In this document: positions 18,544-27,849 of the stretch, piece by piece
How the letters are laid out: every line of letters begins with the position of its first letter
How positions within the stretch are numbered: position 1 is the stretch's first letter
NCBI GenBank assembly: GCA_905235805.1
Contig: CAJOMV010000067.1
Location: 1-62,515 of the forward strand
Direction: 5' to 3'
Source of the DNA: an uncultured Ruminiclostridium sp.
GTDB taxonomy: Bacteria; Bacillota; Clostridia; Oscillospirales; Ruminococcaceae
Length of the DNA stretch: 62,515 nt
Notes under the pieces: model-generated
Seen by the model: the letters and a program-made list of their open reading frames with translations, nothing else
What the model was told of the DNA's origin: nothing
Databases searched by the model: none
Program-made: the position numbers and the translations under genes

Positions 18544-20397
18544 CTACCCGCGCTTTTTGGCGGATTTCTCGGTATACATACGGATATCGGCTTCACTGAA
18601 CATACGGCTGAAGGATTCCGAGCCGTCGGAGGTATATACCCCCACACTGGCGGAGACGGTGTACGGCTTTTCGGAAGTCTCGTTATAGCGGGAGAGACTT
18701 TCGTGCACGGTCTGCCTGATGCTGCCCTCGTCGGCGGTACCCTGAATGAGCCCTATGAGCTCGTCACCGCCATACTTCGAGCAGATACCGTTGGGACAGG
18801 CTTCAGACAATGCCTGCGATACGCGATATATCGCGTTGTCGCCCTCCGTATGACCGAAGGTGTCGTTGATATACTTGAGTCCGTCAAGGTCACATATTAT
18901 AAGCGTAAGAGCACCGTGCTCACCGGAGAATATCCGCTCAAACTCCATATCGAAGCCCTTTCGGGTGTACAGCCCCGTGAGGTCGTCATACTTGTACAGC
19001 TCCTCTATCCTCTGCCTCAGATGCTGCTGATACCGCATATCGCGGTAGGCGCTCACAGAGGAATTAACGCAGGCGCGTATCTGTCCCATTTTCAGGTAAT
19101 TCGTCTTGTCTATATCACAATAACAGAAGCAAAGGAAACCGAGCGGCACATCAATATTGTTCAGTGCCGTGAATACAAGCGGGTAACCTGTTTCTATTAT
19201 ATCCTCGGGGTCGGGTATTATCTGCTCCGCGTCGAACGCCCTGTCCCTGCCCTTGTAGGAGCACCTGTGGTCGTACAGTATGCAGAGCTCCCTGCCCGAC
19301 TTGTCCTGCCCGGCGATCTTGTGGGGGTCAAGGGTACAGTCGAGACATTCAGAATTGAGGAATATCATCATATTGTAGAACAGTTCATTACGGAGGCGTT
19401 CCTCAAGTGTATCTATACTGTCGCTGTCCGAAGCCTGCGCCGCTATGTTCTGAAGCTGACGGTATTCGGACTGATACCGGTAGTACATATTGTTCAGCGC
19501 CATCATCTGCTTTGCGGCGTCTATGTTCGTGAAGTCCGAGCAGCCGCAGGATTCGGTCACTATTACCTCGGGGTTGATAATGATATCCTCCGCGATGCCG
19601 TTGCTCACATAGCGTATCACCGCTTCGCCGGCGGCTCTGCCGAGCTTGACGAAATCGCATTTTGACGAGGTTATCTTCGGAGAATTGAACATTATCTCCT
19701 TAATGCCGTCGAAGCCTGTTACTATAATATCATCGGGAATATGTAAGCCGTGCTTTTCCAGCGTCTCGCAAACGCTTATCGCCATAACGTCATTAGCGCA
19801 GATTATAGCCTCCGGTATATGTCCGCTCTCTACTATGCGCTCTGTGGCGGCTATGGCGGGAAGCGACCAGAAATCGCCGTAGCTTACCCTGTCATCGCCG
19901 AACGGTACATTATTCTCCGCGGCTACCCTTCTTACCGTTTCTATGCGAACCTGCGAAAATTCGGACTCCCTGAAGCCCGCTATCATGTGGATATCCTTCG
20001 CTCCGTGGTGCTCTATGACGTGCCGTACCACGTCCTCAAAGCCCGCTTCATAGTCGAAGCGTATGCTGACGCTGCCTTCGTGGACGTTGTCTATCGCAAA
20101 GAGCGGTATCCCCTTTTCGCCGCAGTTGCGGTATATCTCATTCTTGACATTCACATCAAAAAGACTGTTCTCTACCACAAGAACAGCGTCCGTTATCTTG
20201 TAATTTATCAGTCCGAAAACGCTTGCTTCGCCCTTGTCTGAGGGTGTGCCGAAATACATATCCGAGTCGGAGGCATACACGAATACTCTCCACCCGTCTG
20301 CCGTGAGTACCGTATTCAGCCCCTCGATAAGGTCACGCCACTGATCTTCATATATTTTCGCCGCGCAGAGAGCGGCTATTTTATATCCGTTGAACAC
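18544..20397 (-). CDS. LacI/periplasmic-binding-protein-like sensor fused to a GGDEF diguanylate cyclase (cytosolic)
   Basis: N-terminal LacI-type substrate-binding fold (IICANDVMAISVCETLEKHGLHIPDDIIVTGFDG); C-terminal DLTGLYTRKGFDMEFERIF...CDLDGLKYINDTFGHTEGDNAI...KYGGDELIGLI. Confidence 0.9.
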   Translation of the reverse strand: MFNGYKIAALCAAKIYEDQWRDLIEGLNTVLTADGWRVFVYASDSDMYFGTPSDKGEASVFGLINYKITDAVLVVENSLFDVNVKNEIYRNCGEKGIPLFAIDNVHEGSVSIRFDYEAGFEDVVRHVIEHHGAKDIHMIAGFRESEFSQVRIETVRRVAAENNVPFGDDRVSYGDFWSLPAIAATERIVESGHIPEAIICANDVMAISVCETLEKHGLHIPDDIIVTGFDGIKEIMFNSPKITSSKCDFVKLGRAAGEAVIRYVSNGIAEDIIINPEVIVTESCGCSDFTNIDAAKQMMALNNMYYRYQSEYRQLQNIAAQASDSDSIDTLEERLRNELFYNMMIFLNSECLDCTLDPHKIAGQDKSGRELCILYDHRCSYKGRDRAFDAEQIIPDPEDIIETGYPLVFTALNNIDVPLGFLCFCYCDIDKTNYLKMGQIRACVNSSVSAYRDMRYQQHLRQRIEELYKYDDLTGLYTRKGFDMEFERIFSGEHGALTLIICDLDGLKYINDTFGHTEGDNAIYRVSQALSEACPNGICSKYGGDELIGLIQGTADEGSIRQTVHESLSRYNETSEKPYTVSASVGVYTSDGSESFSRMFSEADIRMYTEKSAKKRG

Positions 20398-20488
20398 TTT
20401 TTGTTACCCCATTACTTAAACATCGAAATTCGGTTTAACTAATATGATACCATATTTTTTACGATTTGTAAATAAGTTTGTGAAAATT

Positions 20489-21712
20489 TTATCGCTGTTT
20501 GCGGCAGACTGCCGTTACACACATCTCCCCGTCCCGTATCTCCGCGAATATGTCTCCGCCCATTGCGTTCATAAGGCTCCGGCATATATACAGACCAAGC
20601 CCGCTCCCGTTCTGCGTACCTGCGTTTGAGCCACGCCAGAAGCTGTCGAAAATGTGCGGGAGCTCGCTTTCGGAAAGTGTACAGCCCGTATTGACGACTG
20701 TCACAAGGCGGCAGTCCTCCTCGTCAGAGAAGCTTAAGCTTATTCTTCGCCCGTCACCGTACTTTATGGCATTCTCTATGATATTCTGGAGCACTTCCGC
20801 AAGTCTGTCACGGTCTCCCGTTATCATACAGTCTGTATATTCCCCTATGAGGAGATCAGTGCCTGAAAGCTTGTCACGATAGTACGCGCCGATACCGTTT
20901 ATAACATCGGAGAGATAGAACTCCTCCTTTTTGACCTCGAAATGTATTATATCCTCGGTGTTTGATTTCATTATCTCGCTGACAAGCTGCTCTATCTCAT
21001 CTGCCTTGGCATTTATGCTCTCCGCTGTTTCCCTCTGCTTGTCCGTGTCGGTGTAAATACCGTTGGAGAGGGCTTTGGAGTACAGCTTTATTGCCGAAAG
21101 AGGGGTCTTGATGTCGTGAGACAGAGACATCAGCATCGTCTTTTTCTCCCGCTGAAGCTCAAGCTCCGAGCGTTTCGACCGCTCCAGCGTCTCCCGAAGC
21201 ATATCAAGTCCCCACAGGAGCTTCCCGAAATACCTGCTTTTGCTCTCCTTCAGCGGTACCGTCAGCTTTCCTTTTGCCAGCTCATAAGGCAGCTCCGTTA
21301 TCTCACCGAACGGTTTTATTATGCTGTGCCTTATGTACAGCAAAACAATAAGCACGGAAACGGCAAGTACGCCTATCACAAGGTTCACCGCAAGTACTGT
21401 CACCGAATCATCATACATATCCTCATATTCTATCCTGTACAGGATCCCGTTTATCTCCCGTATCACATATTCACTATGAGAATCAAAGAAGCCGTTCTCC
21501 GCTGACTGCTCAAAAACTCCGGTTATTGTTTCGCAGCCGCTGATATCCGGCACCTTGCCGCTCTCCGAGATCCCGCGTACAACACGGCTTATCTCGATAT
21601 TCCGAAGGTTTATCTGCCTGCTGTTTTCCCGGAGAAGCACAAAATTGACCGTCGCAAATACAGCGGCGACCATAATACAGAATAATGCTATGAGCTTGTT
21701 GAAGCTTTTCAT
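20489..21712 (-). CDS. Sensor histidine kinase (paired with the adjacent OmpR-type regulator)
   Basis: MLMSLSHDIKTPLSAIKLYSKAL H box, NIIENAIKYGDG, GSGLGLYICRSLMNAMGG; N-terminal TM segments. Confidence 0.95.
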   Translation of the reverse strand: MKSFNKLIALFCIMVAAVFATVNFVLLRENSRQINLRNIEISRVVRGISESGKVPDISGCETITGVFEQSAENGFFDSHSEYVIREINGILYRIEYEDMYDDSVTVLAVNLVIGVLAVSVLIVLLYIRHSIIKPFGEITELPYELAKGKLTVPLKESKSRYFGKLLWGLDMLRETLERSKRSELELQREKKTMLMSLSHDIKTPLSAIKLYSKALSNGIYTDTDKQRETAESINAKADEIEQLVSEIMKSNTEDIIHFEVKKEEFYLSDVINGIGAYYRDKLSGTDLLIGEYTDCMITGDRDRLAEVLQNIIENAIKYGDGRRISLSFSDEEDCRLVTVVNTGCTLSESELPHIFDSFWRGSNAGTQNGSGLGLYICRSLMNAMGGDIFAEIRDGEMCVTAVCRKQR

Positions 21713-21746
21713 AGGCTGTTCTCCTTTGTCTCCGGGCGGCTGCCAT

Positions 21747-22406
21747 TTACTCCCACCTATAGCCCTTTCCCCATACCGTCAGTATATGCTTCGGTGCCTT
21801 CGGGTCGTCCTCTGTCTTTTCACGGAGCCATTTTATATGCACGGTGAGCGTCTGCTGTTCGGATTCGCTGTCCATGCCCCAGACAGCGTTGAAAAGCCTG
21901 TCCTTGGAGAGAGTCTGACCCTTGTTCTCTATCAGTATTTTCAACAGCTCGAATTCCTTCGAGGTCATCTCTAGAGGCTTGCCGCTTTTTGTTACCGTTC
22001 CCGCCGCGAGATCAAGGGCGATGTCACCATCCGTGAGCTTGTCCTCCGCGAAACGGCGCTTGAAAATTCCCTTTATCTTCGCGAGCAGTATGTCTATATC
22101 ATACGGCTTTTCTATGTAGTCATCGGCTCCGAGGATAAGCCCGCTGAGCTTATCCTCCTTGCTCACCCGCGCGGTCAGCATTATTATCGGGGTATTCCCC
22201 TGCGCTCGTATCCTCTCGCACACAGCGAAGCCGTCCATTCCCGGTAAATTGATATCAAGCAGAACGAGCCTTGCCCCGTACCTTTCGTACAGAGACAAGG
22301 CTTTTTCGCCGTTATCCGCGGCGCTTACGGTATATCCTTCCGCACGGAGGAAATCCGTCAGCAGCTGCAATAATTCTTTGCTGTCTTCGACTATCAGTAT
22401 GTCCAT
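21747..22406 (-). CDS. OmpR/PhoB-family response regulator
   Basis: MDILIVEDSKELLQLL...VLLDINLPGMDGFAVCE...KPYDIDILLAKIKGIFKRR; wHTH C-terminus (LSKDRLFNAVWGMDSESEQQTLTVHIKWLREK). Confidence 0.96.
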   Translation of the reverse strand: MDILIVEDSKELLQLLTDFLRAEGYTVSAADNGEKALSLYERYGARLVLLDINLPGMDGFAVCERIRAQGNTPIIMLTARVSKEDKLSGLILGADDYIEKPYDIDILLAKIKGIFKRRFAEDKLTDGDIALDLAAGTVTKSGKPLEMTSKEFELLKILIENKGQTLSKDRLFNAVWGMDSESEQQTLTVHIKWLREKTEDDPKAPKHILTVWGKGYRWE

Positions 22407-22407
22407 G

Positions 22408-23166
22408 TCACCAGCCCATTTCCATAAGCCAGTTATTCAGTCCGCGTTCACGGTCGCGGAGAGTATCGGCTTTATTTATATTATACTCTCCTTTTATGTT
22501 CCCGTCAACTATAAATAAAACTCTTGTGCATTTTGCCGCGACCTTTGCGTCGTGAGTAACGAGCATTATAGTGGTCCCGGAATCGTTGAGCTTGGCAAGC
22601 TCCTCCATTACCTCCTCGGAGGAGGTACGGTTGAGGGCGCCTGTGGGCTCATCGGCGAATATCATCTTCGGGTCGTTTATCATACTGCGGCAGATGCATG
22701 CGCGCTGGAGCTGTCCGCCCGATACCTCGTTGATATCGTTGTCCGCTGTGTCTTCTATGCCGAGCTTCTTCATAAGCTCACGTCCGCGCCGGGTGATCTC
22801 CGCGCGGGTCTCCTTGGTCTTATCGCTCTTGCAGGCGGGGAGTATGACATTATCGAGCACGGTGAGGTTTTTCAGCATATACATCTGCTGGAAGATGAAG
22901 CCCATATCGTCAAGACGCAGCTTCGCGAGCTCGTCTTCGCCCAGCTTCGATATATCCCTGCCGCAGAAGGCAACAGTACCCGCTGTCATTCTGTCCATTC
23001 CCGACACGGTGTACAGGAGGGTGGATTTTCCGGAGCCGGAGGGTCCCATTACCGCTACCATCTCCCCCTCCGCAATGCTGAAATCCACATTACGGAGAAC
23101 ATTGTTCTGGTGCTTGTTCACTATATATGTCTTACAAAGGTCTTTAACTTCAAGTATCGTTTCCAT
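22408..23166 (-). CDS. ABC transporter ATP-binding protein (MacB/LolD/BceA-like)
   Basis: GPSGSGKSTLLYTVSGMD, VSGGQLQRACICRSMINDPKMIFADEPTGAL. Confidence 0.96.
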   Translation of the reverse strand: METILEVKDLCKTYIVNKHQNNVLRNVDFSIAEGEMVAVMGPSGSGKSTLLYTVSGMDRMTAGTVAFCGRDISKLGEDELAKLRLDDMGFIFQQMYMLKNLTVLDNVILPACKSDKTKETRAEITRRGRELMKKLGIEDTADNDINEVSGGQLQRACICRSMINDPKMIFADEPTGALNRTSSEEVMEELAKLNDSGTTIMLVTHDAKVAAKCTRVLFIVDGNIKGEYNINKADTLRDRERGLNNWLMEMGW

Positions 23167-23177
23167 TTTGCTGCTCC

Positions 23178-25550
23178 TTACTCTATATCCGCCGTATCGG
23201 ACGATCTGATCGTATTCGTGTACAGTGAGGTCATGAATGCTGCGAGTATCGTTACCGCGAGGATAATTACGGGATACACTGCGAATATCTCTCCGGGAAC
23301 TATCTCATACCCCACGCCGTTCACCGCGCCCATTATCCCCATTATCGGGTCTATAGCAAGCTTCGTTAGCGGCAGACATAGCGCCGCGGCGATGACCGAC
23401 GCGGTAAGCGCAACTATCGCGAACCGCAGCGTGTGATGCGCCATTACAGAGCGGTTTCTGAACCCTATCGCCTTCATCAGGGCTATCTCCGCTTTCTCGC
23501 GGGAGATGAACGAGCGCTCCATAAGCACGGCAATCAGAATTACTACGATCAGCGTAATTATAAGCACCATATTCTTTACCGCGGCTATAATGTCCGATGC
23601 GCCGGTGCAGTCCTTCACAAAATCAGCTGCGCTGAACACGTTACCGGTATCGTATAGCTCCTTAAGTACCCCAATGCGCCTGTCGATCTCGGCTGCGTCC
23701 GGGTGATCGTCGAAGTCTATCTGATACGAGTAGGCGCTCGAAAGCTCGAGACCGTTCACATCAAAGCTTTCGTGCAGCCGCGCGGTCTTTCCGAGCTGTC
23801 CGAAGCTCTGGAACAACGCGGTTATGATACATTCGCGCTCCTCGCCCTTCACCGTAAGGATAACGGTATCACCTATCTTTGCGCCCAGACGTTCCGCGAC
23901 AGGGTATGTTACCGCTATCTCGTTGTCATACGCGGGTGCAGTCCCTTCCTCATAAACATAGTCGGACGCGTTAGTCTGAGGGCATATCTGAAATACAACG
24001 TTCGTCTTTTCTTCTCCGAATGTTACCGGTATCGTGTACATTCTCTCAACGTGTACCTTTCCGGGCATACCGTTTTCGGCAAGCGTCCTTTCGAGCTCTT
24101 CGAGTGGACGCCGGATAATTTCGTCCACATTGGACGGGTCACCAATAGCTTCCATGATATCGCCGGTCATTGTGATGTACACATCGCTTTTCGTTGTACC
24201 GAAAAGGAACAGCAGTTTTTCGCTGTTCAGCGTATTCGCCGTGTTCGCGAGTATCATCACGAGCAGGATCAGGATAGTGAATACCACGGTGATGATGCCG
24301 TACTGCTTCGGGCTGCTTATAACGTCGTTAAGCGCGAGAAACGGAGTTGTACCGAGCCTGCTTTTCCCGAGGTGCAGCAAGCCTTTTCTGTGAAACCTCT
24401 CACCCGTCTGTCCGCTTCGTACCGCATCTATCGGAGAAAGTTTCCTCACCTTTCGGGTACTGCTCCAGCAGAAGAGCATAATGATACCGACTACCGCGAT
24501 ACAGCAAAGAAGTGCGACAAGAAGTGAATTTTCGCTTCCGAGCAACATTGTTTCGGAAACGCTCGCAAGAAGCATATCCCCGAAGGGTATGCTGCAGAAG
24601 AAGCCGATCGCGGCGCCTACCGCAGCTATACCGAGATATTTCACAAGGTACAGTCCGCGTATCTGACCGTTTTTTATGCCGATAGCCTTCATCACGCCTA
24701 TCTCGCGGAACTCCTCCTCAAGCGTGAAGCCGATAGTGAACCGCAGCACCACGAATGCCACAAGTATCAGACAAACGCTGACTATAAGCAGCAGCGCAGC
24801 CACGATCATTGACATCACATAAGCAAGCTTCATCTGCTCGGCGCTTATGCTGAGCAGTATTCCGTTTGCATCGGCAAGTGACGCTTCAAGCGCCGGTATA
24901 TCGCCGGTGTCAATGTAATAGGTGCTGCCCGCCGCAAGCTTTGCGTATTCGTCGGCGGCAATGACGTCAAAGTCTTCGCTGTTCAGAATAAAGCGCGAGT
25001 TTCCCATAAACTGAGAGCCGAGGAATGCGTCCTTTGCGAAGCCGCCGTATTCAAGCTCAAGCTCCGCATTGCCGTAGTTTATTGTGAATTTGTCGCCGAC
25101 CCTGATACCGCTCATTTCAGGAACATTGCCGGATATGTAAGCTTTTCCGCGTTCTATTCCGGTTATCACGTTATTTTGACTATCAAAATAGTTCAGCTTG
25201 GTATCTGTCACGCTCATTATGAAGATCGTGTTTGTGGTATCGGAAAGATATTCACCGCTTCGCTTGAAATTCGTCCTGTCGGCGAATATCGCGGATTCGC
25301 GGCGGACGTCGGTAACATACGGCTCATCCAGCAATGTCTGCTCCATATCGGCATTGGTGCTGTCGAGGGTGACAACGAAGTAGTCGGACATTCCCGCTTT
25401 TTCAAAGTAATAGTCTATGCCCGTCACGACCGCGATGATATTGTTCACACTGGAGGCCGCGAACATTGCCGACAGCACCACGAACAGGAGAACTATCACA
25501 TTCATCGTCTTCTTGCGCTTCAGGTCTTTTTTCAGTATGTTCAGGTACAT
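23178..25550 (-). CDS. FtsX-like ABC transporter permease
   Basis: Two FtsX-type TM modules with large extracellular domains; REIGVMKAIGIKNGQIRGLYLVKY. Confidence 0.93.
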   Translation of the reverse strand: MYLNILKKDLKRKKTMNVIVLLFVVLSAMFAASSVNNIIAVVTGIDYYFEKAGMSDYFVVTLDSTNADMEQTLLDEPYVTDVRRESAIFADRTNFKRSGEYLSDTTNTIFIMSVTDTKLNYFDSQNNVITGIERGKAYISGNVPEMSGIRVGDKFTINYGNAELELEYGGFAKDAFLGSQFMGNSRFILNSEDFDVIAADEYAKLAAGSTYYIDTGDIPALEASLADANGILLSISAEQMKLAYVMSMIVAALLLIVSVCLILVAFVVLRFTIGFTLEEEFREIGVMKAIGIKNGQIRGLYLVKYLGIAAVGAAIGFFCSIPFGDMLLASVSETMLLGSENSLLVALLCCIAVVGIIMLFCWSSTRKVRKLSPIDAVRSGQTGERFHRKGLLHLGKSRLGTTPFLALNDVISSPKQYGIITVVFTILILLVMILANTANTLNSEKLLFLFGTTKSDVYITMTGDIMEAIGDPSNVDEIIRRPLEELERTLAENGMPGKVHVERMYTIPVTFGEEKTNVVFQICPQTNASDYVYEEGTAPAYDNEIAVTYPVAERLGAKIGDTVILTVKGEERECIITALFQSFGQLGKTARLHESFDVNGLELSSAYSYQIDFDDHPDAAEIDRRIGVLKELYDTGNVFSAADFVKDCTGASDIIAAVKNMVLIITLIVVILIAVLMERSFISREKAEIALMKAIGFRNRSVMAHHTLRFAIVALTASVIAAALCLPLTKLAIDPIMGIMGAVNGVGYEIVPGEIFAVYPVIILAVTILAAFMTSLYTNTIRSSDTADIE

Positions 25551-25563
25551 TTACTTTTCCTTC

Positions 25564-25827
25564 TTACTTGTCTTCGTCATTTCCGCCTAACGGGTGGAGC
25601 AGCTTGTTCCTGAGATTGCCGGCTATAAGCTCCGAGGCTGCGTTGGAGATATTCTCCGCTGTCTGTGCGTCAAAGCCGAGCTTTTCGGATATCTCCGCGA
25701 TGACCGCTTCCTTCGACTTCTTGCCGATGATGTGGTGTGCTTCTAAGATCTCGTTCACCTGCGAAGCCTGTTCCTCGGTGATGTTTGCCTTTGCTGCGAG
25801 TTCCTTGATAAAATCTGTCTTGATCAT
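25564..25827 (-). CDS. Small conserved-looking protein (87 aa) heading the ABC/two-component operon
   Basis: ORF with RBS ending 13 bp before the permease start. No recognised family. Confidence 0.75.
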   Translation of the reverse strand: MIKTDFIKELAAKANITEEQASQVNEILEAHHIIGKKSKEAVIAEISEKLGFDAQTAENISNAASELIAGNLRNKLLHPLGGNDEDK

Positions 25828-25922
25828 GATGTTTTCCTCCGTATTTTAGTGTTATTCGGTTTTTTCCTTTACTGTGGCTTTATTATAACATGGAAATTAT
25901 TAAATAATCCTTAAATAAATTC

Positions 25923-25951
25923 TTGACTATCAGCCGTATTATTGTTATAAT
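25923..25951 (+). promoter_or_regulatory. Promoter for the Uma2 gene (TTGACT-N17-TATAAT)
   Basis: TTGACT ATCAGCCGTATTATTGT TATAAT. Confidence 0.7.
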
Positions 25952-25989
25952 ATAATTAAGAAATACTTACCGGACAGGAGGTTTATGAT

Positions 25990-26538
25990 ATGGCTGAAAA
26001 AAGAAGATATACCTCCGATGAATTTCTCGCTATGACCGACCTTGACGGACGGTACGAGCTTGTCAGCGGCGAGCTTTATGATATGTCGCCGTCTCCGAGC
26101 TTCAAGCATCAGAGATTATCGGGGGGCTTTTACTGGAAAATAAGAAACTATATTGAGGAACGCGGCGGTCCGTGCATAGTTCTTGCCGCGCCCATGGACG
26201 TGAAGCTGAACGACGAGGACATCGTCCAGCCGGATATATTCGTGGTGTGTGACCCCGATAAAATGGACGAGCAGAAATGCAACGGAGCGCCCGACTGGGT
26301 CATCGAGATACTCTCCCCGTCTAACTCCGAGCATGATACCGTGGAAAAGCTCGCTATGTATTCAAAGGCAGGCGTGAGAGAATACTGGATAGTTGACCCT
26401 ATGAACGAAAAGGTGCTTGTATATCCCTTCGAGAAAGCGAAAGCTACGGGAATATTCACATTCGATGATGAGATATCGGCGGGAATATATGAAACGGAAG
26501 AGGTTCAGCTTGTCCTTCGTGTCAGAGACATATTATAA
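25990..26538 (+). CDS. Uma2 family endonuclease-fold protein (DUF820)
   Basis: YTSDEFLAMTDLDGRYELVSGELYDMSPSPSFKHQRLS...VQPDIFVVCD...PDWVIEILSPSN...KLAMYSKAGVREYWIVDP. Confidence 0.95.
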   Translation: MAEKRRYTSDEFLAMTDLDGRYELVSGELYDMSPSPSFKHQRLSGGFYWKIRNYIEERGGPCIVLAAPMDVKLNDEDIVQPDIFVVCDPDKMDEQKCNGAPDWVIEILSPSNSEHDTVEKLAMYSKAGVREYWIVDPMNEKVLVYPFEKAKATGIFTFDDEISAGIYETEEVQLVLRVRDIL

Positions 26539-26544
26539 AGCAAT

Positions 26545-26578
26545 AAGACTGTTATGTCAATACGCATAACAGTCTTTT
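26545..26578 (+). terminator. Intrinsic terminator after Uma2
   Basis: AAGACTGTTATGTCAATACGCATAACAGTCTTTT. Confidence 0.8.
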
Positions 26579-26581
26579 CTG

Positions 26582-26731
26582 TCATCTGTTCCCGCACATC
26601 TGCGCCAGCACCCGTGCCTGCTCGTCGTCAAGCCCGCGGGCTGTATCACAGCTCCTGCATTTCGCGGCGCCGCGGACCAACGCCCACATGAGTACGCCCG
26701 CTGTGCCGAGCGCTGCAAATATCCACGTCAT
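26582..26731 (-). CDS. Small membrane protein, 49 aa (MTWIFAALGTAGVLMWALVRGAAKCRSCDTARGLDDEQARVLAQMCGNR)
   Basis: Below the ORF-track cutoff. GGGAGG about 8 nt upstream of the ATG, one TM helix, CxxC. Confidence 0.55.
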   Translation of the reverse strand: MTWIFAALGTAGVLMWALVRGAAKCRSCDTARGLDDEQARVLAQMCGNR

Positions 26732-26873
26732 TTCATAAGCCTCCCGTTTTTTCCTCATTATATGATATTCTGCACGTATATGTACTTATTATTCGTACTG
26801 ATATTTTCTGTGCTTGACAAACGTATTTTTTAATGATATACTTAAATAAAATAATACATCAGCGGAGGGCAAA

Positions 26874-27761
26874 ATGAGCAAATTTATCCTGTCATGCGAA
26901 TCTACCGTGGATCTCCCATACAGCTACCTTGCGGAAAGAAATATCCCTGTTCTGTTCTATACCTACACCGTGGACGGCAAGCCCTACAAAGACGACCTCG
27001 GCAAGGATCCCGACTCTCTCCCGAATTACTACAAGCTGCTTGACGACGGTGCTATCCCCTCTACGTCGCAGATAAACGTATTTGAGTATCAAGAATTCTT
27101 CGAGGAGCAGCTGCAGAAGGGCGACCTGATACACGTCACGTTAAGCTCCGGTATCACAGGCTCTTACGCAAACGCCGTGACCGCGGCGGATAATCTCCGC
27201 GAGAAGTACCCTGACAGGAAAATATCTGTGATCGACTCCTACGGTGCGTCCTCCGGCTCCGGTATGCTGGTGGATACTGCCGCGGATATGCGGGACAACG
27301 ACAGCTCCTTCGAGGACGTGGAGCGGTGGATACTCAGCAACAGGCTCCATATACATCATCAGTTCTACTCGATCACAATGGACTATTTCAAGAGAAGCGG
27401 ACGGGTCTCGGGTCCTGCGGCGACTATCGCGACCATACTGAATATCTGCCCCATGATGCGCTTTGACAGTCAGGGACGTATCATCGCGTATGAGAAGGTA
27501 CGCGGCATAAAGAACGTTATCCGCAAGACCGCGGAGGCTATGCTGGAGCATGCAGACAACGGTGAAAGCTACACCGGAAAATGCTGGATAAGCCACTCGA
27601 ACTGCATCGACGCCGCAAATCAGCTCAAGGGCATGATAGTACAGGATTTCCGAAAGCTCCGCGCCGACGATATCAGGATTTTCGATATCGGCACGATCAT
27701 TGCTTCACACACGGGTCCCGGTACACTGGCACTGTTCTTCTTCGGAGATGAGAGAAAATAA
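26874..27761 (+). CDS. DegV family fatty-acid-binding protein
   Basis: FILSCESTVDLPYSYLAERNIPVLFYTYTVDG...VTLSSGITGSYANAVTAA...IDSYGASSGSGMLVDTAADM. Confidence 0.95.
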   Translation: MSKFILSCESTVDLPYSYLAERNIPVLFYTYTVDGKPYKDDLGKDPDSLPNYYKLLDDGAIPSTSQINVFEYQEFFEEQLQKGDLIHVTLSSGITGSYANAVTAADNLREKYPDRKISVIDSYGASSGSGMLVDTAADMRDNDSSFEDVERWILSNRLHIHHQFYSITMDYFKRSGRVSGPAATIATILNICPMMRFDSQGRIIAYEKVRGIKNVIRKTAEAMLEHADNGESYTGKCWISHSNCIDAANQLKGMIVQDFRKLRADDIRIFDIGTIIASHTGPGTLALFFFGDERK

Positions 27762-27783
27762 AACAAAGCCGCATATAAAAATT

Positions 27784-27815
27784 GCCTCCCGGGCGGAAAT
27801 ATCCGCCCGGGAGGC
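27784..27815. terminator. Strong bidirectional hairpin between convergent genes
   Basis: GCCTCCCGGGCGGA AATA TCCGCCCGGGAGGC: perfect 14-bp stem. Confidence 0.75.
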
Positions 27816-27849
27816 TTCGTCTTATCTGATGATCATAAATTCCTTTATT

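Noticed and set aside
25990-26538. Uma2 gene as evidence of a mobile element or restriction system
   Set aside because: Uma2/DUF820 genes are commonly found singly in many bacteria. No transposase, terminal repeats or partner genes are visible here.
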